DNA of 5,882 nt from Pleurocapsa sp. MO_226.B13 (GCA_030064795.1 JASJEI010000568.1:1-5882), one strand, 5' to 3'. Shown: positions 1 through 5,845, numbered from the stretch's first letter. The notes: generated by a model not told the origin, from the sequence alone. Made by a program: numbers and translations.

Positions 1-2
1 AC

Positions 3-10
3 GCGATCGC
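3..10. repeat. HIP1 octamer
   Basis: Perfect GCGATCGC palindrome, the highly iterated palindrome typical of many cyanobacterial genomes. It is one of three in the window and supports a cyanobacterial host. Confidence 0.85.
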
Positions 11-49
11 GCCTCTGAATTGCTCTACAAATCAATCAAAATGGGACGC

Positions 50-73
50 TTTGATTAAATAATGTTAATCAAA
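50..73. repeat. AT-rich inverted repeat, possible hairpin
   Basis: TTTGATTAA (50-58) and TTAATCAAA (65-73) are perfect 9-base inverted arms with a 6-base loop. A short T stretch (77-80) follows, but the stem has only two G:C pairs, so a factor-independent terminator is doubtful. It could be the fold-back end of a mobile element or a protein-binding site. No gene that it serves can be seen. Confidence 0.35.
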
Positions 74-118
74 TAGTTTTCCCGGGGATAAAAATAAGAG
101 AAAATGATTCTAATAAAA

Positions 119-1317
119 AGAAGACAATTTTTAATTAATTTAATAGCAAGTGGAGATGGAGGTGTTCCTCTATTTTTGTCCTGTGGAAATGGTAATGATA
201 GTGACAAAACTAAAGAAAGCGACCATTTTATCTGATTTCAAAAAACAAGTAGATTTAGACAGTATATTTGTAGCAGACAGCGCGCTTTATACTGCTGAAA
301 ACTTATTAACAATTAAATCTTTGAAATGGATAACTAGAGTTCCATTATCAATAAAAGCGGCTCAGTTTTATGTAAGAGAAACTCGCCTATTCTCAATTGC
401 TTGAAACTGAGCGAGAAGGTTATAAAGCGTTAATAAAAGAGAGTACTTATGGGGGAATAAAACAAAAATGGGGAATCATCGAGAGTGCATCCAGAAAAGA
501 ATCTGATTTAAAACAGTTATCTAAAAAGCTCACTAAAGATGAAGAAAAAGCTAATTCTTTAGTTAATTCTTTATCGAAGAAAAACTATGAGAATAGAACA
601 GAAATAAAAGCCGTATTTCGGTGTGAACAGAAAAAACTCAGATCTCATCAGCTAGTTTTAAAAAATGTTGAAGAAACCCTAGACAAGAAAATAAATAAGA
701 CAGTTTATAAAGCTACAATCCCTCTCGAAAAAAAATTTGACAAGATAGAAGAATCAGAAAAAAAAGCTGGTCGCTTTATTTTAGCTACTAATGTTTTAGA
801 GAATTTAAGTCCATCTGACATTCTTATTGCATACAAAGGGCAACAATCTTGTGAAGGAGGATTTAGGTTTTTCAAAGATCCCGAGAGAAATCCTAGACAT
901 TCATGGACAGTCTTATATTTAAGTTATCTGTGGATAGCCGAGAATTATCTTTTCCGAGACTGTCCATGAATGTCATAGATTATTGTAGCCCTTTGTTTTT
1001 TGCGGATGCAGTGTTTCTCAAATATCCATCAAGAAGAGAAACTATGGCGATGCTCATGGGTCTATCTTTGCTGGTTTATAGTATTGGACAAAGGCAGCGA
1101 GCGAACCAACCTCAAACAGAACAATACAGGTTTAAAAAATCAGTTAGGAAAACTCACAGACCAACCTACTCGACCTTGGATATTTCAAGGCTTTCAAGGC
1201 ATTCATGTAGTTGTTTTAAATGGAGTCAAACAAATTGTAAATCTTACTGATTCAAGAGTTGAAACTCTTAATTATTTCTCCCAGTATTGTCAAAAATATT
1301 ATATTTTATCTGGCTAA
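119..1317 (+). pseudogene. Degenerate IS1634-type (IS4-like DDE) transposase, 5' truncated and frameshifted
   Basis: This is a remnant of a cut-and-paste DDE transposase. Readable protein passes through several frames. QFLINLIASGDGGVPLF is read from 125. The frame changes near 215-235 to a segment with FVADSALYTAENL, whose Asp is the probable second catalytic acidic residue. It changes again near 376-385 to EREGYKALIKESTYGGIKQKW, and this frame runs to about 881. Tyr (832-834), Gln, Glu (853-855) and Lys (874-876) form the IS4-type Y-(2)-R/Q-(3)-E-(6)-K signature around the third catalytic residue. A MITE-like insertion follows. The protein resumes at LFFADAVFLKYPSRRETMAM near 990, changes frame near 1095-1105, and ends ...KYYILSG with TAA at 1315-1317. 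About 360 codons of a protein normally near 530-560 residues remain, so the N-terminus with the first catalytic Asp is missing. It cannot be active. The family assignment rests on the signature and on remembered homologues. Confidence 0.85.
882..989. mobile_element. MITE-like insertion (~108 bp) within the transposase remnant
   Basis: Perfect 18-base inverted arms GACATTCATGGACAGTCT (896-913) and its reverse complement (957-974) enclose 43 bases. Outside the arms a weaker, imperfect inverted similarity continues for roughly 13 bases on each side. The insert interrupts the transposase just after the catalytic signature. Before it the protein reads FRFFKDP. After it, in another frame, it reads PLFFADAVFLKYP, which is continuous with P-LFFADAV in related transposases as I recall them. 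Removing the insert therefore restores the protein, and this fixes its borders to within a few bases. CC or CCC flanks both sides (880-882 and 989-991), a possible 2-3 bp target duplication. It carries no gene, so it would have depended on a transposase supplied in trans. The parent IS is not identified. Confidence 0.7.
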
Positions 1318-1323
1318 TCTTTC

Positions 1324-1360
1324 TGGGTTTTATTGGAAATTTTCAACCTGAAAAAACCCA
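1324..1360. repeat. Hairpin just downstream of the transposase remnant
   Basis: TGGGTTTT (1324-1331) and AAAACCCA (1353-1360) form an 8-base perfect inverted repeat with a 21-base loop. It starts 7 bases after the transposase stop at 1317, so it may be part of the IS right end or a weak transcription terminator. No clean T-run follows, which argues against a strong terminator. Confidence 0.35.
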
Positions 1361-1523
1361 ACTAAAATATTTTCTGACTCGCCTCTTCTCAACAAATTTG
1401 ATTTAATGAGAATCCAGTTGAAATCGAAGTATTTTTGGGGTCTCCCTCGGCTTGACTACCATCAAAAGTCAACAGTTTCTCTGTTCTTTTAGATATTTGT
1501 ACTCAGAAAATGTCCGCGAGTTA

Positions 1524-1531
1524 GCGATCGC
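1524..1531. repeat. HIP1 octamer
   Basis: Perfect GCGATCGC palindrome, the second cyanobacterial HIP1 copy in the window. It lies in the unassigned stretch upstream of the group II intron remnant. Confidence 0.85.
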
Positions 1532-1659
1532 CCAACTGGGGCAAAAACATATTCTTTGCATATTACATTTTGACGTGCGGGAAGAGAAGTACTGGGAAGA
1601 AGGAATGTTAATCACATAAGTTCTAAGGCGTACTAATTGAAAATAGCCGTTTTATTGAG

Positions 1660-1734
1660 GAGCGGTATGACTTGAAAGGGTCACGTACCGTTTTGTAGAG
1701 CAGTAGACGGGGCAACTCGTCTACTGACTTTAAT
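1660..1734 (+). ncRNA. Group II intron 3' remnant: domains V and VI
   Basis: This is the catalytic core end of a self-splicing retroelement. Domain V is at 1660-1693. GAGCGGT (1660-1666) pairs with ACCGTTT (1687-1693). The catalytic triad AGC is at 1661-1663. The distal stem GACTT (1669-1673) pairs with GGGTC (1678-1682) around a GAAA tetraloop (1674-1677), and the characteristic two-base CG bulge is at 1684-1685. Compared with the common GAGCCGT/ACGGTTC, one pair is swapped on both strands, so pairing is kept. Domain VI follows. CAGTAGACG (1701-1709) pairs with CGTCTACTG (1718-1726), and AGAG (1697-1700) pairs with CTTT (1728-1731). This leaves A1727 bulged as the branch point, 7 bases before an AAT end at 1734, which fits the AY 3' terminus of group II introns. 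No reverse transcriptase/maturase gene and no space for intact domains I-IV exist upstream, so the intron is a 5'-truncated fossil. Confidence 0.85.
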
Positions 1735-1783
1735 AGGAGCGGAAGAGTTCAATCAACTGGCGGTGGATTTCTTGCGAGAATGA
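1735..1783 (+). pseudogene. Exon-like C-terminal tail downstream of the intron
   Basis: Directly after the predicted intron 3' end, the frame starting at 1736 reads GAEEFNQLAVDFLRE and stops at TGA 1781-1783. It looks like the last residues of a soluble protein. Several alpha/beta hydrolases end with a similar amphipathic E-E-F-N-x-x-x-x-D-F-L helix, but 15 residues are too few to name a family. It is best read as the 3' exon of the gene the intron once interrupted. The upstream exon is not securely identified. Confidence 0.35.
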
Positions 1784-1821
1784 GAATTGTACAGACTCGG
1801 AGCAAAGAGTCGATCGGGATA

Positions 1822-1854
1822 AACTTATGTAACATTTGCGCTGACTCATAAGTT
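1822..1854. repeat. Inverted repeat in the lyase leader
   Basis: AACTTATG (1822-1829) is the exact reverse complement of CATAAGTT (1847-1854). The same CATAAGTTC also occurs at 1615-1623, on the other side of the intron fragment. It could be an operator or an RNA hairpin. Arms this short may also be fortuitous. Confidence 0.3.
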
Positions 1855-1887
1855 CCTCACAATCTTTACCTACGTTTAAAAGAAGCA

Positions 1888-1913
1888 GTTAAATCAAGAT
1901 GTTAAATCAAGAT
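1888..1913. repeat. 13-bp perfect tandem duplication just upstream of the lyase start
   Basis: GTTAAATCAAGAT occurs twice head to tail (1888-1900 and 1901-1913), ending 13 bases before the ATG at 1927. The second copy contains the in-frame TAA (1903-1905) that closes the reading frame upstream. It probably arose by replication slippage. It changes the spacing between any upstream promoter or binding site and the start codon. Confidence 0.75.
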
Positions 1914-1926
1914 AAAAAGTAAATCT

Positions 1927-4900
1927 ATGTCAAATTCAATTTTTTCTGCCGATGATGCCTACAAATTCCTGAAAGTAGAGGAATATTTTGCTCGTTATAA
2001 AGAATGGGAAAAATTGGAAAAAGTAACTTCTCATTCTTTATATTTGGATGAGTCTGATGATAAAGCATTGACCTTCGACTTTGAAAAAAGTGATGGGCAA
2101 AAATGCACAATGCTCATTCAATTTTTACAACAGGACATCTTTCGGTTACGCTTCAGACCTGATAAAAATCCCACCGGAGGAAATCCTTATACAGATATTA
2201 ATACCCGTTCGGCGGTTACTAATACCTTCAAAGAATTAAGAAAGTTTTTGGAAGCAGCGAGGGGTTCTTTTAGTATTCAGGAAAATCAAGTTTCCGAGCA
2301 GAAATTTGAATTTATTACTAACCCTGCTTTAGACAGTCCCATTGCTAAGAGTAAACCTTCCCTAAAACTGGTTGTCAACTATAATCCCTTTACCCTAGAA
2401 GTCTTTCATCGTTTCAATGATGGTCGAGAATTTCGGGTTTGGAAAACAGCTACTCCTGGCATATATTACACAGGAAATGGAGACGAATATGCCATTATTC
2501 AAGCTGTTAATAAACCAGGTAGTGCCAAATATATTGGTTTTGGTGAACAAGGAGGCATGGAACTCTACAAAAATACCGACCAATTAAACTATTTCAACTA
2601 CGATAATATGCGCTACCGACAAATTTATAATGAAGGGCCTCTAGACCATCGAGAACCCCTTTATCATAGCGATCCCTTCTTTATGGAATTTAATGGGGTT
2701 TGTGATGTTGGTGATGAAGATAGTCTCTATGGCATTTTTATTGATAACACCTCTCAAGTTTTGATGGATATTGGTCATGACAACTCCAGCCGTTATTTGT
2801 TCGGTATCCGCTTTGGGGAACTCGACTATTACTTCATGTTAGGACAGGAGGCTAAAGACATTCTGGAGTGTTTTACCTGTATTGTGGGCAAAGAAAGGTT
2901 AAAACCTCGTTACGCCTTGGGATATCATCAAGGATGTTATGGCTATGAAAATCGGGGAGCATTAGAATGGGTCGTCGGTAAATATCGACAACATCAAATT
3001 CCCCTAGATGGTCTTCACGTGGACGTAGATATACAGAATAATTACCAGACCTTCACCATTGATGAAAATAAGTTTCCCAATCCGCAAGAAATGTTTGGGA
3101 ATTTAAAAGCTAAAGGGGTCAAATGCAGTACCAATATTACCCCCATTATTAGCAACAGAGATATCAACTATACTACCTACAAAGAAGGACGAGACAATAA
3201 TTATTTTGTCCTCGATCGACGCCTCGATAACGACAGAACCAACCAAAATTATAATGGGGGTTACGAACAGTTAGGGCAATATAACGACGCTGAAGGTAAC
3301 TTTAACAGTGGCAACCCCTATATTGGCGAAGTTTATTATGGGGGTAATCGCGGAACGACAGGTCATTATGCTGACTTGGCTCGGCCAGAAGTACGACAAT
3401 GGTGGGGCCGACAATATCAATTTCTTTTCAACATGGGTCTAGAAATGGTGTGGCAAGATATGACCACCCCGGCCATCCGTGATACACGAGGGGATATGAA
3501 AGCATTTCCCTTTAAATTAATGTTGAACAGTAACCAATTTTCTCAAGAAGATGAGACAGGGGAAGAAGGGCCACCCCAAGAACAACTAGCAACCATCAAA
3601 ATTTGGAACTTGTATTCTTATAATCTCCATAAAGCTACTTACCAAGGGTTAAACCAACTCGCCGGCCGGGAAAATGAACAAGGGAAAAAGAAACGTAACT
3701 TGATCATTGGCCGAGGAAGTTTTGCTGGAATGCACCGTTGGGCTGGTTTATGGACGGGGGATAACTCTTCCTCTTGGGACTTTCTGAAAATGAATGTCTC
3801 TCAAGTTCTTTCGGTAGGAATGTGTGGCCTATCTATTTGTGGCCAGGATATCGGTGGTTTTGAACGAGAATATGATTGGGAACAATGGGCCAGTCCAGAA
3901 CTACTGATGCGTTGGACAGCAGCTGGAGCCTTTCTTCCCTGGTTCCGCAACCATTACATCCGAAAAGGACAGAAAGACTTCCAAGAACCCTTTATGTATG
4001 AAGACTGGTTCTATGAACAAGGTCGTGACCTCCCTGAACCCCAAGACTTATACCGGAAAGTTCGCCCCATTTGCCAACACTACATCGAATTACGCTATCG
4101 CCTCATGCAACTGTTTTATGATGCCATGTTCGAGAGCGTGATTACAGGGCTTCCCATTTGCCGGCCTATGTTGATCAACGATCCTCAAGATAAGGCCATC
4201 TATAACGATCAACTTAAGTTTCTCAATAATCAATTTTTTGTGCGAGACGATCTGCTCGTGGCCCCAATTTTACGCCCAGAATCAGAAAATGAGGGTAAAC
4301 GGGATGTCTATTTGCCCGCAGGTAGTAACTGGTATGGTTTCATGGACAATAAGTTCCCCCTGAGTGATCGAGTTGAGGGAGGAACGACTATCAATTTTGA
4401 AGCAATCCTCGATAATAGTTACAGTAAAATTAGTTTTATTGTGCCGATTTATGTGCGTGAAGGGGCAATTATTCCCACCATTGAACTCGAACAATATGTC
4501 AATGAACGCAATAAGACAGGACAACTAAACCCCATTACCCTCAATATTTATCCTGGCAGTCAAGGACAATATACCATGTATCTCGATGATGGTGAAAGTC
4601 GAGCCTCTGCCAAGATAGATCCCCTGCAAGACAATAATGATCCAGAGGCCAAAGAAGAATATCGGGAAGTCAAGATCACCCATCAAACCCTGAATGCCAC
4701 CACCAGGGAAATTAAAATCGAACGGGTTCATGATAATTATACGCCCCTAGAACCCTATTTCTTCGTGGCCCCCTTACATGATCCCCAAGAACCCAAAGGA
4801 AGTAATGGTCCTTTGATGAGGGTAACTATAGCAGGTCAAGCAATTACTTTAAAGAGTGATTCTGATGCCCTCAATTCAGCTAATACTAATGCTTGGTATT

Positions 4901-4983
4901 ACAACCCAAATATCAACATCAGCTCGATCAAAGTATTCGATAATAGCCCTTCTATTACTATAACCTTAGAATATCTAACATAG
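1927..4983 (+). CDS. Alpha-1,4-glucan lyase (glycoside hydrolase family 31)
   Basis: Predicted EC 4.2.2.13. It would release 1,5-anhydro-D-fructose from the non-reducing ends of glycogen or starch by elimination. An N-terminal beta-sandwich domain occupies about residues 1-320 and includes GPLDHREPLYHSDPFF at 237-252. The (beta/alpha)8 barrel follows, with KPRYALGYHQGCYGY to residue 340 and LDGLHVDVD at 360-368. WQDMTTPA at 509-516 carries the nucleophile Asp511. GRGSFAG is at 595-601, and GLWTGDN ends at 613 with Asp612 as the expected acid/base. DIGGF is at 641-645 and LPWFRNHY at 670-677. C-terminal beta domains begin near GLPICRPM (741-748) and DDLLVAPI (774-781). TT replaces the NE of hydrolase DMNE motifs, and long blocks match remembered red-algal lyases. 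At 1018 residues it is close to their mature length. No signal peptide or membrane segment is seen, so it is probably cytosolic. The start is fixed by an upstream in-frame TAA (1903-1905) with no other usual start between. No frame damage is seen and no neighbour shares its pathway. The alternative is an ordinary alpha-glucosidase. Confidence 0.9.
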   Translation: MSNSIFSADDAYKFLKVEEYFARYKEWEKLEKVTSHSLYLDESDDKALTFDFEKSDGQKCTMLIQFLQQDIFRLRFRPDKNPTGGNPYTDINTRSAVTNTFKELRKFLEAARGSFSIQENQVSEQKFEFITNPALDSPIAKSKPSLKLVVNYNPFTLEVFHRFNDGREFRVWKTATPGIYYTGNGDEYAIIQAVNKPGSAKYIGFGEQGGMELYKNTDQLNYFNYDNMRYRQIYNEGPLDHREPLYHSDPFFMEFNGVCDVGDEDSLYGIFIDNTSQVLMDIGHDNSSRYLFGIRFGELDYYFMLGQEAKDILECFTCIVGKERLKPRYALGYHQGCYGYENRGALEWVVGKYRQHQIPLDGLHVDVDIQNNYQTFTIDENKFPNPQEMFGNLKAKGVKCSTNITPIISNRDINYTTYKEGRDNNYFVLDRRLDNDRTNQNYNGGYEQLGQYNDAEGNFNSGNPYIGEVYYGGNRGTTGHYADLARPEVRQWWGRQYQFLFNMGLEMVWQDMTTPAIRDTRGDMKAFPFKLMLNSNQFSQEDETGEEGPPQEQLATIKIWNLYSYNLHKATYQGLNQLAGRENEQGKKKRNLIIGRGSFAGMHRWAGLWTGDNSSSWDFLKMNVSQVLSVGMCGLSICGQDIGGFEREYDWEQWASPELLMRWTAAGAFLPWFRNHYIRKGQKDFQEPFMYEDWFYEQGRDLPEPQDLYRKVRPICQHYIELRYRLMQLFYDAMFESVITGLPICRPMLINDPQDKAIYNDQLKFLNNQFFVRDDLLVAPILRPESENEGKRDVYLPAGSNWYGFMDNKFPLSDRVEGGTTINFEAILDNSYSKISFIVPIYVREGAIIPTIELEQYVNERNKTGQLNPITLNIYPGSQGQYTMYLDDGESRASAKIDPLQDNNDPEAKEEYREVKITHQTLNATTREIKIERVHDNYTPLEPYFFVAPLHDPQEPKGSNGPLMRVTIAGQAITLKSDSDALNSANTNAWYYNPNINISSIKVFDNSPSITITLEYLT

Positions 4984-4990
4984 CCTTAGT

Positions 4991-4998
4991 GCGATCGC
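4991..4998. repeat. HIP1 octamer
   Basis: Perfect GCGATCGC, 8 bases after the lyase stop, at the left edge of the hydrolase fragment. None occurs inside the 3-kb lyase gene, while all three copies lie in its flanks. Confidence 0.85.
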
Positions 4999-5294
4999 CG
5001 GGGGTCGAGACGATAGTTATCTGCTCCTTCTAGAGGGAGCCAATCATTTTTGGCTCGCTTATCCATTTGATTCCACCGCTGGTAGACCTTTCCTAGACTA
5101 TCCAGCGTCCCAACCAGAAGACCCACTAGGGAATTTGCTAGCAGAAGCGATTGGTTTATTCATTGATGCTCATGTTTGCCATCAACCAATAGCCTTGGCA
5201 GCTCTCAATCAACGTCTAGGAGCTAACAACCCTTTGATTGCGTCAAGTGAAGCGAAAGTAATTTACAAACCGAATAACTGTCAGGTTTATGGGA

Positions 5295-5330
5295 AGCAGT
5301 CGCTCACGCTCCCGCCAAGGAGCGACTGCT
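5295..5330. repeat. GC-rich palindrome (10-bp arms)
   Basis: AGCAGTCGCT (5295-5304) and AGCGACTGCT (5321-5330) are perfect inverted arms with a 16-base loop. A competing inner stem GCTCC (5308-5312)/GGAGC (5319-5323) overlaps the right arm. CTTT follows, without a good T-run. It may be a terminator of the lost gene or a dispersed palindromic repeat. Its AAGGAGCGAC (5317-5326) recurs at 5858-5867 in the same orientation, near another palindrome. Confidence 0.55.
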
Positions 5331-5439
5331 CTTTATCCTGCTCCTTTTGCTGTGGCTCGTCTTCTTCCGAGTAGATGTCTTAATTCCATCTCACGGTAAG
5401 TCAATGAGAATTTATACTTATATCATTTTTCAAAAGTAG

Positions 5440-5835
5440 CTAGAGAGATAGAGCATCTAAAATATATTGCCAACCAGTTAAAGAATGAATAATATCTTTG
5501 GATAAGGAATTCAAAATATTAGACACTTTACATTTAACATCATCTAGACTAGTGAAAAATACATTTTTAAGCTGCTGTTTGATGTATTGCCAGACTCGTT
5601 CAATAGGATTAAGCTCAGGACAATAGGGAGGTTGAAATAAAAGAACTACGTTCTCAGGAATTATCAATTTCTTAGCTGTATGACAAGAGGCATTATCTAG
5701 TTGAATTATATGTATTTCATCTTGATATTCTTGGGAAAACTTTTCTAAAAATAACCCAAAACAATCAGAATTAAAATGAGAAAACTCATAGAAAATTGGA
5801 CTTTGGACAAAAAAACGAGAAGTTCGCGAGTGCAT
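5440..5835 (-). pseudogene. IS630-type transposase, C-terminal part
   Basis: DDE transposase of the IS630/Tc1-mariner superfamily, C-terminal catalytic portion only. Counting from ATG 5835-5833, IIQLDNASCHTAK carries the second catalytic Asp47 (5695-5697). LLFQPPYCPELNPIERVWQY carries the catalytic Glu79 (5599-5601), and the end LTGWQYILDALSL precedes TAG at 5442-5440. Homology to cyanobacterial IS630 transposases, as I recall them, starts at SPIFYEFSH (about 5802). The frame stays open to the window edge (5882), but that part runs through a palindromic repeat and does not look like transposase. The helix-turn-helix region and the first catalytic Asp are missing, so this fragment is inactive on its own. 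The 65 bases 5375-5439 beyond its stop hold no gene and may contain the IS right end, which I cannot delimit. Confidence 0.85.
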
Positions 5836-5845
5836 ATCGCGAACT
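5821..5845. repeat. Palindrome at the truncated end of the IS630 transposase
   Basis: AGTTCGCG (5821-5828) and CGCGAACT (5838-5845) are perfect 8-base inverted arms with a 9-base loop. It lies just where IS630 transposase homology ends (about 5802), and the right-hand sequence to 5882 shows no recognisable protein. It may be the edge of a dispersed palindromic element that disrupted the transposase. TTCGCG-containing palindromes are common in cyanobacterial intergenic DNA. Confidence 0.5.

Larger units (their letters stand above)
1..118. other. Left flank, no gene seen
   Basis: No coding frame with recognisable protein content. It holds a HIP1 octamer and a perfect AT-rich inverted repeat, listed separately. 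Recognisable transposase sequence starts only near 119-125, and the expected N-terminal 150-200 residues of that transposase are absent. An old deletion or recombination boundary therefore probably lies near the right end of this stretch. Confidence 0.5.
1318..1656. other. Unassigned stretch between the transposase and intron remnants
   Basis: No complete gene is recognised. It begins with a hairpin (1324-1360). A frame without stops runs from 1422 to the TAA at 1617-1619. It includes a protein-like segment reading YSENVRELAIAQLGQKHI and then HFDVREEKYWEEG (about 1497-1598), but it lacks a convincing start and I cannot place it in a family. A HIP1 site lies at 1524-1531. Part of this stretch should be degraded upstream intron sequence or a flanking exon of the group II intron, because intact intron domains I-IV would not fit in the space. 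A GTGCG at 1575-1579 matches the usual group II 5' end but may be chance. Confidence 0.4.
1784..1926 (+). promoter_or_regulatory. Leader/upstream region of the glucan lyase gene
   Basis: This 143-base spacer must carry the lyase promoter unless transcription enters from upstream. I see no convincing -35/-10 pair and no GTA-N8-TAC (NtcA-type) box. Present are an 8-base inverted repeat (AACTTATG 1822-1829, CATAAGTT 1847-1854, 17-base loop), a small GACTC/GAGTC stem (1794-1811) and a 13-base tandem duplication (1888-1913). No good Shine-Dalgarno sequence precedes the ATG, which is common in cyanobacteria. Confidence 0.35.
4991..5374 (+). pseudogene. C-terminal fragment of an alpha/beta-hydrolase-like protein
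   Basis: A frame open from 4979 reads, from about 5009, DDSYLLLLEGANHFWLAYPF, then GRPFLDYPASQPEDPLGNLL and AEAIGLFIDAHVCHQPIAL. It stops at TAG 5372-5374. A beta-strand of hydrophobic residues followed by E-G-A-N-H-F fits the catalytic-His loop of alpha/beta hydrolases such as cyanobacterial predicted dienelactone-hydrolase or PAF-acetylhydrolase-like proteins. The His codon is 5045-5047. The nucleophile elbow (G-x-S-x-G) and the whole N-terminal part are absent, because the lyase gene ends immediately upstream. The true protein probably ended near 5290. The last 25 or so codons run through a palindrome and look non-native. An internal ATG-like start (TTG 5135) would give a 79-residue protein without catalytic residues and is unlikely to be real. 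Confidence 0.55.

Noticed and set aside
903..1250. Open frame beginning inside the MITE-like element
   Set aside because: The first part is palindromic element sequence and the rest is one frame of the broken transposase. It is not an independent gene.
1888..1913. Short tandem repeat considered as a CRISPR-like or iteron array
   Set aside because: There are only two copies, directly abutting with no spacers, and no replication or Cas genes nearby. It is a simple duplication.
1784..1926. NtcA-type GTA-N8-TAC site or a sigma-70 promoter before the lyase
   Set aside because: GTA triplets are present, but none has TAC at the right distance, and no -35/-10 pair stands out.
1925..2110. Minus-strand open frame of 61 codons over the lyase start
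   Set aside because: It lies opposite strongly supported GH31 coding sequence and has no family features, so it is a shadow frame.
4282..4731. Two minus-strand open frames opposite the lyase C-terminal domains
   Set aside because: They are antisense shadows of a well-matched coding region, with no recognisable protein content.
1927..4983. Annotation as an ordinary alpha-glucosidase
   Set aside because: The nucleophile block WQDMTTPA and long lyase-specific segments differ from hydrolases, which usually have DMNE. Hydrolase activity is kept only as an alternative needing an assay.
5023..5050. Hairpin GCTCC/GGAGC followed by a T-run, a possible lyase terminator
   Set aside because: The stem is only 5 bp, the T-run starts 5 bases after it, and the sequence encodes the conserved LLLLEGANHF segment of the hydrolase fragment, so coincidence is more likely.
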